22,011 bases of DNA. It comes from Coprinopsis marcescibilis. Taxonomy: Eukaryota; Basidiomycota; Agaricomycetes; Agaricales; Psathyrellaceae. Both the position numbers and the translations under genes were made by a program. The notes beneath the pieces are model-generated. The model did not search any database. It had not been told where the DNA came from and worked only from the letters and a program-made list of their open reading frames with translations. The stretch is taken from assembly GCA_004369085.1 (NCBI GenBank), contig ML210337.1, positions 1 through 22,011 of the forward strand, in the 5' to 3' direction. Below, one piece after another: positions 1 to 9,037 of this stretch. Positions within the stretch are counted from its first letter, which is position 1. Each line of letters begins with the position of its first letter.

Positions 1-186
1 GATGAGGTCAAGGCGGACGTAGGCACCCAGCGGGAGGAGGAGCTTTGCTCGTCCTTTTGGAAAGAGCTCATCGCTAGAGGTGCAGTTGTCAAGCGAACAC
101 GAGGCTTGCACAGCTCAGACCCGTCTGGACATGTTGAGGTCTTGCGCCATATCCTACAGAGCTTTGGAACTTGCTTAACCGCATAG
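1..186 (+). CDS. AIG1/Toc34-type GTPase, 3' end only (copy 1, cut by window edge)
   Basis: Frame 1 is open from base 1 to a TAG at 184-186 and reads as the last 61 residues of the GTPase family seen complete at 14174-15029 and 18251-19104 (shared blocks VGTQREEEL, FWKELIARGA, DPSGHVEVLRHILQS). It begins just after the G4-type block, whose DEV is the first visible residue. The C-terminal tail LTA matches the copy at 14174, so copies 1 and 3 are the closest pair at this end. The corresponding final exon is open, with no lesion. The 5' exons lie outside the window, so whether the whole gene is intact cannot be said. It points towards the IPC synthase gene at 1945-3318 (convergent). Confidence 0.85.
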   Translation, partial: DEVKADVGTQREEELCSSFWKELIARGAVVKRTRGLHSSDPSGHVEVLRHILQSFGTCLTA

Positions 187-820
187 TTCGGTACGATATG
201 TACCCTAACTGGAATCGTTGGAATTTGGTTCAAACACGTTATCTTCTTCCCATGTCTCTTGTTCATACCAGTTGTATAATATTTTATTATTTTCAACGGT
301 CGCGTGATGAATGGCACATCTCAGGATCTCACATCTCTACGCTTCTCTCGAGCAAAAGCCGAGGCAGTGCAAAAAACCCTTTCGGCCAGTAATACGGGCC
401 TGGTAATTAGGCGCACACGAAATATAATTAGCCGCCACCAATAAGGAATGTTCCCACAGTCATTACCACGTCGGGTTCCTCGGCGTTGGCGAGTCTTGGG
501 CGAGTCACGACAAACTGTTGACGAATTGGCCCCCACCTTCGTCGTCGGATCTTGTTTTCCTGCCACTCGTATTATCCTCTTCGACGCTTGAAAATCGTCA
601 GCGAAGCCCGTTCGCCATGATGCTGGAACAAAATTCGTGGGTAGACACTGGCCACGGAACCCACCGTCTACTTGTCCACTTCGTCTATATCATAACACTC
701 ATCATGATTATCGATTATTATCTCTAGGGGACCCACCGCTATAGCTCGACCGCAGTCTGAGTGCAGCTCACCTCTAATGCTACCTAGCGAGCAACCCAGA
801 CCTCCCAGGTGGTATTAAAG
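187..820 (+). repeat. Repeated 3' flank of the GTPase genes (full-length copy)
   Basis: This non-coding stretch follows the GTPase stop. Its reverse complement recurs next to GTPase copy 3 (about 13815-14173) and alone at about 12540-13018. Matching landmarks include TACCCTAACTGGAATCG at about 202, CATGATGCTGGAACAAAATT at 616-635 and GCAACCCAGACCTCCCAG at 791-808. The copy beside GTPase 3 lacks about 271 bp corresponding to 377-647. No protein is evident. Confidence 0.85.
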
Positions 821-1944
821 CATATATTCAGCGTCCAGAATCACCGTCGCTCCTCCTCATCACAGTTCGAACAATATCCAGTTGTTACCCAGCCCAAATC
901 TACCCCGCACACCTAGCTCCAAGGGAATTGACGACGCACTCCAATTCAGCAGCTGAATTGGAGAAGTCTCATCTTACAAGTTTCTGGCCATGTCTTGTAG
1001 GGGGTTACAAGGCTACAATCTGGGGCTGAAACTGTGACCTGTTTCATCGGACTTGGAGACGAGGGGCCATTGTACATCAGAGGATAAATAGTTATCAGAC
1101 CAGAGCATCATCTGACCAGGGTTAGTATCGGTACGATGCCAAACTCACCCCAGCGTCGCATTACTGGGAGTTCCGCATCGCAGGATGAGATCCTGTGGAC
1201 CACAACAGGAGTCAGGGTCAGGACCGCAACAAGAGTCAGGACCCTGGCGCTTACTCCAGGTAACGAACCCAGTTCCGCCTGGACGTGCCGGCGGCCGGAC
1301 TCCGACAGCATCCTGCAGAACGACTCGTGAGAACGCGAACATATAGATCTTCAACATGTCCCATGATGCGTATTCAATTCCAATCTGAAATTTGAAATGC
1401 GATTAATGGATGGTCGAACCAGTGATGTTCAACTGCTACGTCCGTGTCCACCGTACCACTTGATAACTCCCCTGTGACTCCAGGCTGCCCCCATATCATA
1501 GTGGGAGCAAAATGGTATTGGTAGCGGTAGGTAGTGGCATGAAGCAATGAATTAGTGTTGTGGCTGTTCGTGCCGCTCCCCCGTGCCATGGCCACAGGCA
1601 ATACTCTCGCTGAACTTACCATCCTCAGAGCCTTACTGTCTCACGTTTTCCGTCAAAATCACCATGGTTGTGAAGTAACGCCAAAGCCACATCTCCAAGC
1701 TTGCGATGGCCCTCCGCGTCAAACTGACCCCCCGAGTGCAGAATGCAGCATTGTCAGTTCAGGTTTAAATTTAATCTCTAGTTACGATTGATGAATGGTC
1801 GAACCCAGAGCAAGGTATCTACCACCAACCCAAGTAGTATGGTATGCATTGAGTGCTAGAATGTAATAGAATATGATATGGGGGTTATGATGAGCTACCG
1901 CGCGAATAGATATAATATGCTCGTCCTCTTCACGCCTTCTCACC
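821..1944. other. Intergenic, no supported gene
   Basis: Short open frames here have no recognisable motif. The stretch contains a perfect 12-bp stem with a 1-nt centre at 939-963 and two near-identical 17-bp units around 1200-1243 (CAACAGGAGTCAGG / CAACAAGAGTCAGG). About 1720-1944 is the 3' flank of the IPC synthase gene, recurring in reverse complement at 17415-17620. Confidence 0.6.
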
Positions 1945-3318
1945 TCACCGCACAGGCTGCGCACCAGGCGGGAACACAAATGTACCCGTAACGGGACTAC
2001 TATACACCTCACCTCTCCCACCCCCTCCCTCCACCAAACTGGCCGTATGCCTATGCGTCTTTCCCTTCGCAGCACCCCCAACCGCAGCTTCCTGCTGCTG
2101 CTGCTGGAACTTTCCATTCGCAGCCTGCGGAACAGGTGACCGATACGTAATATCCATCTCCCCCTCCTCCTCACTGCTCTCCGCATCAAACTCGTAATCC
2201 TCCGCCCTCGGCAACACACTCGGCCCCGCCCGATCCTCCAAATCCAAGGCCAACCCGCGGCCCATGCTCCCATTCTTCCTCGGCTGCCGCCCATGCTGCC
2301 CACCCACATAGCCCGGCACAAACGCTGCGAAATTATACGGCACAGCCAACGCGCCCGCACCTTTGAACTCGTCCGGCAAAAACAGATAGAAAAAGGCAGT
2401 AGCCATACACGCACCACCCACCACGTCGATCAGGTAATGGTGTGTGAGGTACATCGTCGCCCAATACAGCACCGCCGCGTACCCCCACACCCACCTCCTC
2501 AGCTGCGGAAAAAAGTGCGCGAGAAACAGGGCCTCCATCGTCGCCGACCCCGCGTGCAAGCTGGGGAACGCCCCAAAGACCATGGGGCTGTTGGTGAACG
2601 CCGTGGTGTAGGTCTGGATATGCAGCAGGGCGTCGATGCGAGCGAGCCCGCCCGGGGAGCCTTTCATTCCGTAGTTGGCGGGCGTGAGGCCGTGGATGAC
2701 TTCGTACCACGGTGGGGAGCACGGGAAGAGGATCTGGATGAGCACGCCGGCGAGGTTCATGTAGCCAAAGACGCGGCCCCAGAGGTGCAGCACTTTTTTG
2801 TCGCGGAAGAGCCAGGTGAAGAGGCCGACGAGGAAGGGGAGCGTGAAGTGGCCGACGCCGTAGGGGATCCATGCAATGACGTCCAGCACGGGGTGCGTAA
2901 AGTGCGTGAGGATGTCGCTGATGTTCGCGCCATAGAGGACCGACTCGAGTGTCGGGAGGAGGGAGACGGAGACTGCGGGGCGGACGTCCGGCGGGATGAA
3001 GCGGCTGCTGTAGAAGCTGAGCAGGTAGATGAAGATCGGGCTGGCGGGGAAGAAGAACTGAGAGGTGGCGGGAATGATGAGCACGATGGCGTAGGCGATG
3101 GGGATGAGTAGCTTGAGCGGGAAGGCGGGGCTCTGCATTATCGTGAACCAGTAGGCGGCCAGCAGTATGTTGAACACGTAGACGAGGTCCGAGACATGCC
3201 AGCGATGTTGCCGTACTTTCTGGAATGTAATCGAGGGAGAGAGAGAAGTGTCGAGGCGGGCTACTCCTGCCAGAAACGCCTGAGCTACTGTCCTGAACCA
3301 GCCGGACAACACCATCAT
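1945..3318 (-). CDS. AUR1: Inositol phosphorylceramide synthase, PAP2-superfamily, intact
   Basis: Enzyme of the Golgi that moves phosphoinositol from phosphatidylinositol to (phyto)ceramide, giving IPC and diacylglycerol; it is the target of aureobasidin A. The 457-aa frame is uninterrupted and intronless as read. It has several hydrophobic segments (about 46-60, 69-88, 93-105, 160-171, 186-200, 277-290, 301-314), the PAP2 motifs FPSLHAG (His255) and HHYLIDVVGG (His294, Asp298), and the conserved YGMKGSPGG (216-223). With the start at 3318 the catalytic residues carry the same numbers I recall for yeast Aur1 (H255, H294, D298), as do the resistance positions L137, H157 and F158. This supports that start; a second ATG directly follows. 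The C-terminal 140 residues are acidic and low complexity, with a five-Gln run at 405-409. It is the only intact copy of at least four in the window and faces the GTPase 3' end at 186. Confidence 0.96.
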   Translation of the reverse strand: MMVLSGWFRTVAQAFLAGVARLDTSLSPSITFQKVRQHRWHVSDLVYVFNILLAAYWFTIMQSPAFPLKLLIPIAYAIVLIIPATSQFFFPASPIFIYLLSFYSSRFIPPDVRPAVSVSLLPTLESVLYGANISDILTHFTHPVLDVIAWIPYGVGHFTLPFLVGLFTWLFRDKKVLHLWGRVFGYMNLAGVLIQILFPCSPPWYEVIHGLTPANYGMKGSPGGLARIDALLHIQTYTTAFTNSPMVFGAFPSLHAGSATMEALFLAHFFPQLRRWVWGYAAVLYWATMYLTHHYLIDVVGGACMATAFFYLFLPDEFKGAGALAVPYNFAAFVPGYVGGQHGRQPRKNGSMGRGLALDLEDRAGPSVLPRAEDYEFDAESSEEEGEMDITYRSPVPQAANGKFQQQQQEAAVGGAAKGKTHRHTASLVEGGGGRGEVYSSPVTGTFVFPPGAQPVR

Positions 3319-4261
3319 GGGACAGAGAAAACAGCCGTGTGAATCTTCCGTCCCAAAATATTCTGCACTTGATCGGGGTAAAGGGGCTTGGCACGCCGGG
3401 AGCGACAGGGGTCACCTTGATAACCTCCTGCCCATCGCCTACGCCACCGATAATGACGAGCAAAATTCTTGCTCCCGCTCAGCACCGACTTTGGGGGATT
3501 TTTCACCTGCCAACACTGAACAGGTTCTCACACTGCTCCGATTTGACTTGCAGCCAGCAGCATCCGGAAGCTGCCGCTGCTGTGTGGTGGGAAGGGCAAC
3601 ATAAGTGGGAGAAGAGTCAGAAACAACATCAAAGGAGAAGGAAGTGGAAGTGGTCCAAACGGATGAGAGAAGCACGAACAGAGCGATATGAATGGATGGG
3701 CGGTGTCGTTATAGATGTTGTATCGTTATAGATGTTGTATCGTTATAGATATGAAGGTCAACCAGTTTCCGAAAGTTGAACGTTGAAGGCCACCCCGGTG
3801 AGCATAAACACCAGACTCCTAACCGCTCAAGTCTGGGCAGTGTGTGCGACTGATCTCGTTCTGATTCCTGAACCGCGAAGGTGGGAACATGATTTTGAAC
3901 AACTAGTGTGCCAGTGTGGGTTTCAAATGACAGCAAAGCCAGAATGAAGTCGGTAGAGTCTAGAGAAGCGACTGCGTCATCCCCCATTTATCCATTTATG
4001 ACACATAACCCTACGGTATATGTAACCCCCAAATGGGTGTGCATGCTGAGCGTAACTATTACTGTCTGTAAGCTATTAAGGCGGTTGACACAGCAGGATC
4101 CTGGGTAATGAACTTGGAGCGGACTGGCTGCGGACAGGCTAGCCGTGAATGGAGCTGAGACGCCAACCAGGGGCCATATAAACCTCTCCAGAGCAAAGGA
4201 GTATTAATCATTCAGGCCTATAAGATTTAAGACCCTGTGTTTTGGGGGTAATAATGCAAAT
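3319..4261. other. Upstream region of IPC synthase, no gene seen
   Basis: This region should hold the promoter and 5' UTR of the minus-strand IPC synthase. I see no convincing TATA element close to the start and no protein with recognisable motifs. A 17-bp tandem repeat lies at 3707-3750. Confidence 0.5.
3707..3750. repeat. 17-bp tandem repeat, about 2.6 units
   Basis: The unit CGTTATAGATGTTGTAT occurs at 3707-3723 and 3724-3740, and a third unit starts at 3741 but diverges after 10 bases. It lies about 400 bp upstream of the IPC synthase start. Confidence 0.9.
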
Positions 4262-4329
4262 GGTGGGATGGCTTTAAATGCGGATAAGCGTGGTGGCATG
4301 CGCTCATCTGCATTTAAAGCTATCCCACC
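4262..4329. repeat. Long inverted repeat (29-bp arms, 10-nt loop)
   Basis: Left arm 4262-4290 and right arm 4301-4329 are reverse complements with three differences, all transitions, so one strand could still pair them as G-U. Both arms contain GGCTTTAAATGC or its near copy. The hairpin is flanked by a direct repeat (TGTGTTTTGG at about 4239 and 4347). It could be a fold-back element or a hairpin RNA source; the sequence does not decide. Confidence 0.85.
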
Positions 4330-4448
4330 CTTTTCGTATAGACTTGTGTTTTGGTGATGATCATGTTTGCAAGTTAATGTTGCTGACAATACCAAATAAT
4401 TAGACTCAGATTGCAAAGCACAAAGGAAGGGTGAATGTTCATGTTCAT

Positions 4449-5365
4449 TAGGGTTACTAGCCACGAGGCACCGCTCGGGTTTATTCGTGGCGCTTAAAGA
4501 TGTTGTGCCGCATGTCCCATGAGACTGCCACCGTCATCTCGTCAACACACCCCGCTTTCATTTATATTTAGGATACATATTCTCTCCGCATCATTTTATT
4601 GACATTTAACCTAACTTTCGGCGGTTGTAAAGTAGTGATGTTTGGATACTTGGCATGAGAACTCGGATATCCTTCCTCATGAATGACAAACCGGCAGCTT
4701 TCCGTCAGAAGAAGCGCTGGCGAGGATAGCTCCCAGTTCGTGGTTGTCCATGAAACTAAATTAACTAGGTTGTGCTTCTGTCGGAGAATTCCACGCAGAG
4801 CACCTGATTGATAGAACGACACACCAAATGCTGTATGTAATGTGTGCTCCTTAATCTGCACCCATCCGCCTGGCAACAATCCCTGCCCTTGCGGTTCCTT
4901 GTATATTGAGACCGTCCCGTCATGAAACGAGGATATGTTCAAGTTTTGGGCGGATCTTGTTTGATCCTACCCTATCGGTAGCATCCTGATCACACCGGGT
5001 GATGTGATGATTGCCCTTCGCAGGCTATACCAGGCTAAAGAACCCATCATCATGCCTGAGGTCACTCGAACACTTTTAGATTAAATTCTAAGTTTCGTTA
5101 GAAGTCAGCCATGGGGACAGCTCGGATTTGTGGCCCTTGCGGATGGGTTCTTTCGTTTTATTTCTCCCAGGCTCTGGTGGACCCGGTTGCATTGTGAACA
5201 CGTTTTATTCACCAGCTGCGCAAGGATTTTCTACATAACGTGCCTTGCATACGGTAGATTACACCACCATCGTGGCCCACTCCCTCTGATAATCTATCCT
5301 TCAAACCTCGACAATCGCTACCACATACACATCTGTCTGTACCTCAGATGAATGCCCCACACTGT
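4449..5365. repeat. Segmental duplicate B, copy 1
   Basis: This stretch is repeated in the same orientation at about 20699-21570. Shared landmarks include AGCCACGAGG (4455), CCTGCCCTTGCGGTTCCTT (about 4881), TTGATCCTACC (about 4960), CGAACACTTTTAGATT (about 5067) and AATCGCTACCACA (about 5312). The copy ends just past an ATG (5348 here, 21558 there), after which this copy continues into a kinase gene and the other does not. Confidence 0.88.
4568..4942 (-). pseudogene. Unrecognised coding fragment inside duplicate B
   Basis: A 124-codon minus-strand open stretch whose middle part reads like real protein: DGTVSIYKEPQGQG, GGWVQIKEHTL, FYQSGALRG, NWELSSPALLLTE. The duplicate at about 20820-21170 retains parts of the same reading (DGKVPIWKEPQGQ, PGGW, NWEPSSPAL) but has lost frame in between. 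Conservation of the protein reading across both copies suggests a coding origin. Alternating short Gly/Trp-rich strands would fit a beta-propeller or lectin-like fold, but this is a guess. No start or partner exons could be placed, so it is treated as a gene relic. Confidence 0.35.
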
Positions 5366-6602
5366 GGAATAATTGTTGACGAAACTCTGCTACCTTTACT
5401 GTCTGCACCGAGGTCGGGCTTTATTAGCACCAGTTTCGCTGAAAGACTGACAGATTTATAGAGTCGAGCGCTCTCGGTTCTCAATAGGCCACGGTAGCTT
5501 CTCAGATGTGTACCGAGCGGTCCTTGTTCACGTTGGAAGGCCCAATATCGAGGTAAATCAGACTCTCAGCCTGTTACCTGCAGCTCTGAATGTGCCTTCA
5601 AGGCAGTAGTCAAGTTCCCTCGAATCGAAAACCACGGCCGGGAGTCAGATATCCGTGCGGGTTGCAAGGTTAGTGGCTTGATAGCTATGTTTTCAAGACT
5701 CAGCATGACTCGCAATTTGTTTCAAGGCTACTCTGCATGAATCGAGAATCTTGAAAGCTCTGAATCATCAAAACATCGTTCGATTATACGGAATAGTTGC
5801 GGACGACGACGTCTCAGTACCCGGCCTCGTGATGGAATATGTGCCCCATACCCTCAACGAATATGTTGCTAGTGATATGGAGTCCATTACAGCCTTGGTA
5901 CGCATTTGGACATGCAGGGATATCTCATCTGCTTAAAGTTTTACAGCTCGGACAATTGTTCAAGGCTGTGAGCTACCTTCATAGCTGTGATATTGTGCAC
6001 GGCGACCTCAACCCAGTATGTACTAGTATGACCCTCCACCTACCGGCTCAGTTACTAATACACTGTAAACTACCAGGGTAACGTGCGTGTCCATGCCTCT
6101 GGAGTCATCGCGCTCGTAGACTTTGGCCTGAGCCGGGTATCAAGCGGCGAACCGAATCACAAAACTATCGGCAATCTCAATCCGCGGTTTGCGGCCCCGG
6201 AAATCCTAATAAATGCCGACGAATAATTTTTTCCAACGAAAGAAAGTGACATATACACACTGTCTATGACCGTCCTTCAGGTATCCATTTCAGCATTCAT
6301 GTTTGGAGCAAGTGGTTGACTGCGCTTCCTAGATCATGTCGCGCACGCCCGGAATAGTGGCTGGCAGATGTGACCCTGAGTCCCTGCCATTCAAAAATTG
6401 GAGAAGACCAGGGCAGTTGATGGAGCATGTTATACGCGGTGGAAGGCCTGACCTGAGCTTATATGAGAATATCCGGCATAATGAACCAGTGAAGAATATT
6501 TTGAGATGGTGCTGGAACGCCAACCCATCATTTCGGCCTTCGATTCAGCAAATAATCGCTGCCTGGAACGCGACAGAGCCGGTAACCACATTCAATAATT
6601 GA
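5348..6602 (+). pseudogene. Protein kinase with one in-frame stop
   Basis: A Ser/Thr-Tyr kinase domain can be followed through six exons: about 5454-5552, about 5603-5668, 5727-5897, 5947-6015, 6077-6280 and 6333-6602, with GT..AG introns of about 49-61 nt and phases that agree. Visible motifs, in order: glycine loop GHGSFSDVY, the VVKF lysine, the alphaC HESRIL glutamate, LVMEYVP hinge, catalytic HGDLNPGN (Asp and Asn kept, HRD Arg replaced by Gly), DFGLSR, FAAPEIL and a C-lobe ending WCWNANPSFRPS. The catalytic set is complete, but codon TAA at 6224-6226, 11 codons after FAAPE and before TKESDIYTL, stops the chain. The first exon is uncertain: the ATG at 5348 runs into a TAG at 5459-5461, and an acceptor at 5453 is needed to enter the G-loop exon. 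It lies directly downstream of duplicate B, which is its probable promoter region. Confidence 0.85.
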
Positions 6603-7198
6603 CCTCCGGAGCTACCTTAAGAACTTGCATCTGCGACTAACGTCCAGCCGCGAACCCGTTCATGTCTTTGAGGCATTCAGTTCATTACATATATATTTAT
6701 ATTTGTCTATATCCACTTATCGACTGTTAATTGGATTTTTCAGTGTTTTTGAAGGGGATGACAATGCAATTTGCAGGTGGTGTATGCTTTTTTGCGCAGG
6801 ATATATTGGGACATGGTTGGGACTCTTGCATAGGATGTATGGGCTAAGTCTCGTGAGGTAGAGACGCGGTGGATAGGAGTCAGTCGTGGCACGGTGGTGG
6901 GACTGCTGCAATAATATGTACTTGGTGCTGTTTGCGCTAGACTGCTCGACATTGGTGGGAACTTTCAGCACAACTCGAAATGTTGATATTAACATTAAGA
7001 GCTTGAGTATTACTGTATCACATAATTAAGCCTCGTCAACTGGGTGTACGTGTACTTATTGCTTGCCTCCGAACATCTATCTGGTGCTCAGCGCTGGCAT
7101 CCCGATTGTACAAATGGCTCGAGACGGATGCTATCTCGAGACTTTCGCAGTGCCTAAACCAGTGCTAATCACCCTGGTTCATAGATCTGGGAGTCTCG
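6603..7198. other. Intergenic, no gene seen
   Basis: AT-rich at 6685-6720 (runs of ATAT). Overlapping short frames carry no motif. I see nothing supported here. Confidence 0.5.
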
Positions 7199-7381
7199 AG
7201 CTGGGAAACGCGCCGAAGACCATGGGACTGTGCCGTGGTGTAGGTCTGGTTATGCAGCAGGGCCTCGATGCACGCGAGACCGCCCGGTGAGCCTTTCATG
7301 TCAGGTGGGGAGCAGAAGAAGAGGATCTGGTTGAGGACACCGGGAACGTCCCAAAGACCATGGGACTGTTGGTGAACGCCC
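7199..7381 (-). pseudogene. IPC synthase fragment, scrambled
   Basis: 7199-7337 matches the minus-strand IPC gene around 2566-2740 (plus-strand landmarks GGTGTAGGTCTGG, TATGCAGCAGGGC, CGCCCGG.GAGCCTTTCAT), but with internal deletions, one removing the PANYGMKG-to-WYEV codons. 7338-7381 then repeats the same short gene segment (AAAGACCATGGGACTGTTGG), equivalent to intact codons around FTNSPMVFGAFP. No reading frame survives. It abuts the GTPase unit that begins at about 7382. The order and duplication of the pieces imply more than one rearrangement. Confidence 0.85.
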
Positions 7382-8175
7382 CAACATTAAACGAGCACCA
7401 CTGTCGCATGCCGTGGGATAGCTTGGCGCTTTCCGTAACTTCCAGCGGGTCTCTCAAGTAGTGTTGCCGCAAGGTGAGGTCCCTTAAGTCCAAGGGACCT
7501 TGAGGTTGCGACGTTCCCCTTTTGTCCACCTCAAGGTACCCAAGGTCGCCTTGAAGACAATCAATAAAACTTTCTCATACGCCTACGGAGGGGCGGCAGG
7601 AGGCGGACCAGAGGTTGAGGCATCACTGGCGGGATATCCTGCCTGCCTCGTCTGTTTTTTGCACCCCCGTTCTATTGTCCCTCTAATCGTCCCAAAACCG
7701 TGACCACATTATATTGGAATTCTGGTTCTGAATCAAGTCCTGCTTATTTGACTGACTTTTTGAGCTCATACCAAGAACCCAAAAGGGAAGTATCCCGGCA
7801 GCGACCTTAAAGTGCCTCAAGATTCTATCAAGGTGCGCCACCAATCACCTCAAGGTCCCTAGACCTTACCTTGCAGCAACACTACTCTCAAGCTAACAAG
7901 CTCAATCGATCTCGGACATAACACATCGGTTCGCAGCAAGGGCTTGGAAAGGGCGCCTATCCTTCGCCCGGACTCGGCGGGATAAAACGTAACGACGGGA
8001 AGAGTATACTTGATGTGTTGCGATGATTACATTCTACATACGAAAGCTCAAACGTGTTCTAAGGATTCCAGCTACGGCAAGTACCGAATTATGCGGTCAA
8101 GCTTCAAGTTCCCAAGCTCTGCAGGATGTGGCGCAAGACCTCAACATGTCCAGACGGATCTGAGCCATGTAAACC
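7382..8175 (-). repeat. 3' flank of GTPase copy 2, split by a MITE
   Basis: Outside 7459-7884 this stretch aligns with 17978-18250 downstream of GTPase copy 4 (for example GATAGCT.GGCGCTTTCCGTAACT, CTATCCTTCG, AACGTAACGACGGGAAGAG, ATGCGGTCAAGCTTCAAGTT). The alignment is interrupted only by the MITE. Confidence 0.85.
7459..7884. mobile_element. Non-autonomous hAT-type MITE, 426 bp
   Basis: The element starts TAGTGTTGC at 7459 and ends with the reverse complement at 7884. The 23-bp terminal inverted repeats (7459-7481, 7862-7884) differ at two positions, and a 14-bp perfect subterminal inverted pair lies at 7493-7506 and 7847-7860. An exact 8-bp target duplication, CTCTCAAG, flanks it (7451-7458, 7885-7892). 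The paralogous flank at 18056-18063 has the single unfilled site CTCACAAG with matching sequence on both sides, so the insertion is directly demonstrated. The TAGNG-type end and 8-bp duplication are hAT hallmarks. Inside, CCTTGA/TCAAGG motifs recur near both ends, as expected of transposase-binding repeats. There is no transposase frame, so it depends on a relative elsewhere. Confidence 0.93.
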
Positions 8176-8956
8176 TCATGTTCGCTTGACAACCGCACCT
8201 CTAGTGATGAGCTCTTTCCAAAAGGACGAGCAAAGCTCCTCCTCCCGCTGGGCGCCTACTTCCGCCCTGACCTCATCCCAGGCGGCAGTGACAAGCACCA
8301 CGCGCTGGAGTGCGTTGCACTCGCCAAGCATCTTCTCCAATCGTTCAACGTTGACTCGCGCAGCCCCGTTCACGCGATTCGCAGAGATGTCGCACATGTA
8401 GACGATGCCCCCCAAGGTAACTCCTCGCTTGCACCTACAAAGTAATTAGCTCCTATTCACGCGTATACCTGCTTTACTCACTGTTTAGCCACCCATTCCG
8501 CGATTTGGGCAAGGGATTTGGAATCTCCGGCACTCGTGTCGAATCCGGGGGTATCGACCAATACGACCTGCTGGGAGTCGAGACTCGCATCCTTGCTGTA
8601 CTCAGAGACGAGTTCGTCGGGCAAACGAATGGCGTGCATGCGTATAGCACGCGTACAGGCATGAAGTGTATGCCCAACCTTCGCAGAGCCGCCCTCCGCA
8701 ATATTGAATGCATTTGTAAACTAGAGAATTCGCGATCATCAATGCCCTACTCAGTACTATGTCGCGCGCGACTCACAGAACTCTTGCCAACGCCGACAGT
8801 GCCCATGACGCTAAGGTAAGTTTTTAAGCTCAAATATCAGCGCTTGGGCACCAGTGGGCATAACGCTCTGGCGACGTACAGAATGAGGATATCGCCTGCT
8901 TGTCCCTGCCGATCTTGCCGCCAAAGGCCTTTCAGAACCTCCAACCACTTTGCCAT
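8176..8956 (-). pseudogene. AIG1/Toc34-type GTPase, copy 2, nonsense-truncated
   Basis: Four exons by comparison with copy 4: 8880-8956, 8777-8810, 8482-8720, 8176-8434, with introns of 69, 56 and 47 nt beginning GTACGT or GTGAGT and ending AG. The reading starts MAKWLEVLKG and has the P-loop GTVGVGKSS split by an intron, the switch block VDTPGFD, and TAAWDEV in the G4 position. A TGA at 8176-8178 replaces the CGA arginine seen in copies 1 and 4 (a CpG C-to-T change). It gives a 202-aa product lacking the last 20-odd residues (block GLH.SDPSGHVEVLRHILQS). All core GTPase motifs precede the stop, so a shortened protein is possible. Homology to the promoter regions of copies 3 and 4 ends at about 9037, so the TATA element is missing. 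Called a pseudogene on those two grounds. Confidence 0.82.
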
Positions 8957-9037
8957 AACGATTTAGAAAGAAAGTAAGCCAGCACACGGAGGAGGGATCT
9001 TGACGATGTGTATAAGATAGTAGACGGGTGACTGCTT

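Noticed and set aside
1136..1330. Small plus-strand frame after an ATAAATA element
   Set aside because: The translation derives largely from local GTCAGG-type repeats and has no homology to other parts of the window.
1782..2417. 211-codon minus-strand open frame
   Set aside because: Covers the IPC synthase tail in another frame and is Arg-rich shadow sequence.
2293..3111. 272-codon plus-strand open frame
   Set aside because: Antisense to IPC synthase, with an acidic Glu/Asp/Gly/Val-rich shadow composition; the same shadow appears over copy 2.
2333..3463. Long 376-codon minus-strand open frame
   Set aside because: Overlaps the IPC synthase gene in another frame; the Arg/Pro/His-rich translation is the usual shadow of a GC-rich gene.
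3707..3750. CRISPR-like array
   Set aside because: Simple head-to-tail tandem repeat without spacers in a eukaryotic setting; no array exists in the window.
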